Shown: positions 5,068 to 6,196 of the stretch, in pieces
Layout: each line of letters starts with the position of its first letter
Numbering within the stretch: position 1 is the first letter of the stretch
NCBI GenBank assembly: GCA_902470835.1
Contig: CABRHR010000108.1
Location: forward strand, 1-6,196
DNA: 6,196 nucleotides
Source: an uncultured Collinsella sp.
Lineage (GTDB): Bacteria > Actinomycetota > Coriobacteriia > Coriobacteriales > Coriobacteriaceae
Reading direction: 5' to 3'
Notes under the pieces: generated by a model
What the model saw: only the letters and a program-made list of their open reading frames with translations
Told to the model about the DNA's origin: nothing
Database searches by the model: none
Position numbers and translations under genes: made by a program

Positions 5068-5550
5068 ATGATTCAGCTACTTCGCGTCGACCATCGTCTG
5101 CTTCATGGCCAGGTCGCAGTCTCTTGGGTCCAGGGCCTCGGCTCCAACTGCATTTTCTGCGTGGGCGACAAGGTCGCCAACGACCTGGTATGGAAGACCA
5201 CGCTCAAGATGGGCAAGCCCGCCGGCTGCAAGCTCGTCATCAAGGATATGGCGAACGCCATCGAGGCCATTAACTCGGGCGTGACCGACAAGTACAAGAT
5301 GATCATCTGCGTTGCCACCATCGCCGAGGCAAAGCAGCTGGTCGAGGGCTGCCCGCAGATCAAGTCGATTAACCTGGGCAACACCAAGCCCAAGGACGAG
5401 AAGCGCCCCGATGCACGTCAGGTCTCTCGCCAGATCTTCCTGACCGCAGCCGAGGAAGCCGATGTACGCGAGATGCTGGACCGTGGCGTCGAGGTCGAGA
5501 TCCGTCCTCTGGCCGATGACCCCAAGGTAGACTGCGCCAGCGTGCTCTAG
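5068..5550 (+). CDS. gfrB: PTS mannose-family EIIB component
   Basis: A 160-aa cytoplasmic domain that accepts phosphate from EIIA and transfers it to the sugar carried through EIIC/EIID. The N-terminal signature LLRVDHRLLHGQVAVSW (4-20) is diagnostic of EIIB-Man/Lev/Sor, with the phosphorylated histidine at H13 (HGQ). The core continues with NCIFCVGDKVANDLVWKTTLKM (27-48), KMIICVATIAEA (77-88) and SINLGNTKP (100-108). The C-terminal VEVEIRPLADDPK (141-153) is the expected last strand. Length matches a complete single-domain EIIB. The start is taken at ATG 5068, because it leaves a normal MIQLLRVDHR beginning. It is separated from EIIC by 58 bases that contain a strong hairpin. The predicted substrate is fructoselysine/glucoselysine from the operon context; the protein alone does not show specificity. 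Confidence 0.94.
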   Translation: MIQLLRVDHRLLHGQVAVSWVQGLGSNCIFCVGDKVANDLVWKTTLKMGKPAGCKLVIKDMANAIEAINSGVTDKYKMIICVATIAEAKQLVEGCPQIKSINLGNTKPKDEKRPDARQVSRQIFLTAAEEADVREMLDRGVEVEIRPLADDPKVDCASVL

Positions 5551-5561
5551 GCGGTTAATTT

Positions 5562-5581
5562 CGAAGAGCTCCGGCTCTTCG
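5562..5581 (+). other. UNCG-tetraloop hairpin between EIIB and EIIC genes
   Basis: CGAAGAGC (5562-5569) and GCTCTTCG (5574-5581) are perfect inverted copies enclosing UCCG. In RNA this is an 8-bp stem closed by C-G over a UNCG tetraloop, among the most stable small hairpins known. It begins 12 bases after the EIIB stop and ends 13 bases before the GGAAAGG site of EIIC. The sequence after it (TAGTGTCC) has no U-run, so it is unlikely to end transcription fully. It more likely sets a decay or processing boundary between the soluble and membrane PTS subunits. Confidence 0.75.
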
Positions 5582-5608
5582 TAGTGTCCTATATGGAAAG
5601 GGGGATGT

Positions 5609-6196
5609 ATGCTTACCCAAGCAATCCTCATCGGACTTATCGCCGCATTTGGTAAGTTCGACTGCCAGCTCGGTACGCTCTACGCGTTCCGCCCCATCGT
5701 CCTGTGCCCGCTCGTGGGCCTGGTGCTGGGAGACCTGCAGTCTGGCCTCGCGATCGGCGCGAGCCTCGAGCTGCTGTTCATGGGTTCGATCTCCATCGGC
5801 GCCTATGTGCCGCCCGATGAGACGATCGGCGGCGTACTCGCCTGCGCCTTCGCCATCCAGCTGGGCCAGGGCACCGAGGCTGCCATCGCGCTCGCCATGC
5901 CCATCGCCACGCTGTGCCTTGCTATCAAGAACATCCTGAACGCGGCCCTGCCGATCCTGGTCGACCGCGCAGACGTCTTCTCCGGCCAGGGCAACCTCAA
6001 GGGCGTCTATGCCATGCATTTCCTGATCGGCTCGACCGGTTGCATCATGGCATTCCTGCTGTGCTCGCTTTCGTTCTATCTGGGCGCTGACGCCATCCAG
6101 GGCATGCTCGACTTCATTCCCGACTTTGTCCTTGCCGGCTTCGGCGTCGCCGCCAACATCCTGCCGGCCATGGGCTTCGCCATGCTCGGCCGCCTG
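5609..6196 (+). CDS. gfrC: PTS mannose-family EIIC component, cut by the window end
   Basis: The first 196 residues of an integral membrane PTS subunit, open to the right edge; the family is usually about 250-270 aa, so roughly a quarter is missing. The frame is read from ATG 5609 (MLTQAILIGLIAAFGKFD), with GGAAAGG (5595-5601) 7 bases upstream; the ATG at 5605 is in another frame. EIIC-Man hallmarks are the first hydrophobic helix (3-14), RPIVLCPLVGLVLGD (28-42) and the substrate-site region GASLELLFMGSISIGAYVPPDE (50-71). Further membrane segments are at about 74-85, 90-105, 133-156 and 173-194, the last with NILPAMGFAML (183-193). It forms the sugar channel with EIID, which is not in the window but is expected immediately downstream. 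Assignment to a fructoselysine/glucoselysine transporter rests on the two upstream deglycases. Confidence 0.93.
   Translation, partial: MLTQAILIGLIAAFGKFDCQLGTLYAFRPIVLCPLVGLVLGDLQSGLAIGASLELLFMGSISIGAYVPPDETIGGVLACAFAIQLGQGTEAAIALAMPIATLCLAIKNILNAALPILVDRADVFSGQGNLKGVYAMHFLIGSTGCIMAFLLCSLSFYLGADAIQGMLDFIPDFVLAGFGVAANILPAMGFAMLGRL

Noticed and set aside
4591..6196. Housekeeping mannose/glucose PTS (manXYZ)
   Set aside because: EIIA and EIIB are separate genes rather than a fused ManX, and two deglycase genes precede them in the same operon, which points to a dedicated substrate.

Overview
The window looks like one end of a contig from a high-GC, gut-associated actinobacterium of the Coriobacteriia, most likely Collinsella or a close relative. 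This is inferred from strongly C/G-ending codons, AAAGGAG-type ribosome sites and gene content (mannose-family PTS plus glycation-product deglycases, which are reported in gut Collinsella). No rRNA or marker gene is present to prove it. All genes are on the + strand.

Layout. Bases 1-46 are not genomic: they are an Illumina Nextera P7/index/transposon-end adapter left in the assembly, so real sequence begins at about 47. A small hypothetical soluble protein follows (124-612). Next come two different GntR/UTRA transcription factors whose genes overlap by 16 bases (651-1418 and 1403-2116). A 193-base intergenic region (2117-2309) holds several palindromes and repeats and is the probable control region of the catabolic operon. 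The operon then runs to the right edge: a GlmS-isomerase-like double-SIS deglycase (2310-3425), an FrlB-type SIS deglycase (3487-4548), and the PTS mannose-family EIIA (4591-5010), EIIB (5068-5550) and a truncated EIIC (5609 to the window end). EIID is expected just outside.

How it works. The combination of an FrlB homologue, a second SIS protein closer to the isomerase half of glucosamine-6-phosphate synthase, and separate mannose-family PTS subunits with no FrlD-type kinase nearby matches the gfr systems of Enterococcus faecium and Salmonella. In those systems the PTS imports and 6-phosphorylates fructoselysine and glucoselysine, the Amadori and Heyns products of lysine with glucose and fructose. 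GfrF splits fructoselysine-6-P to glucose-6-P and lysine, and GfrE splits glucoselysine-6-P to fructose-6-P and lysine. The likely role here is use of glycated lysine from heated food in the gut. Control by two GntR/UTRA proteins, rather than the sigma-54-type activator of Salmonella gfr, is the main departure.

Other points of interest are a UNCG-tetraloop hairpin between EIIB and EIIC, a GNRA hairpin between gfrF and EIIA, and an abrupt change to highly biased codon use at gfrF. No RNA gene, CRISPR array, insertion sequence or convincing intrinsic terminator was seen.
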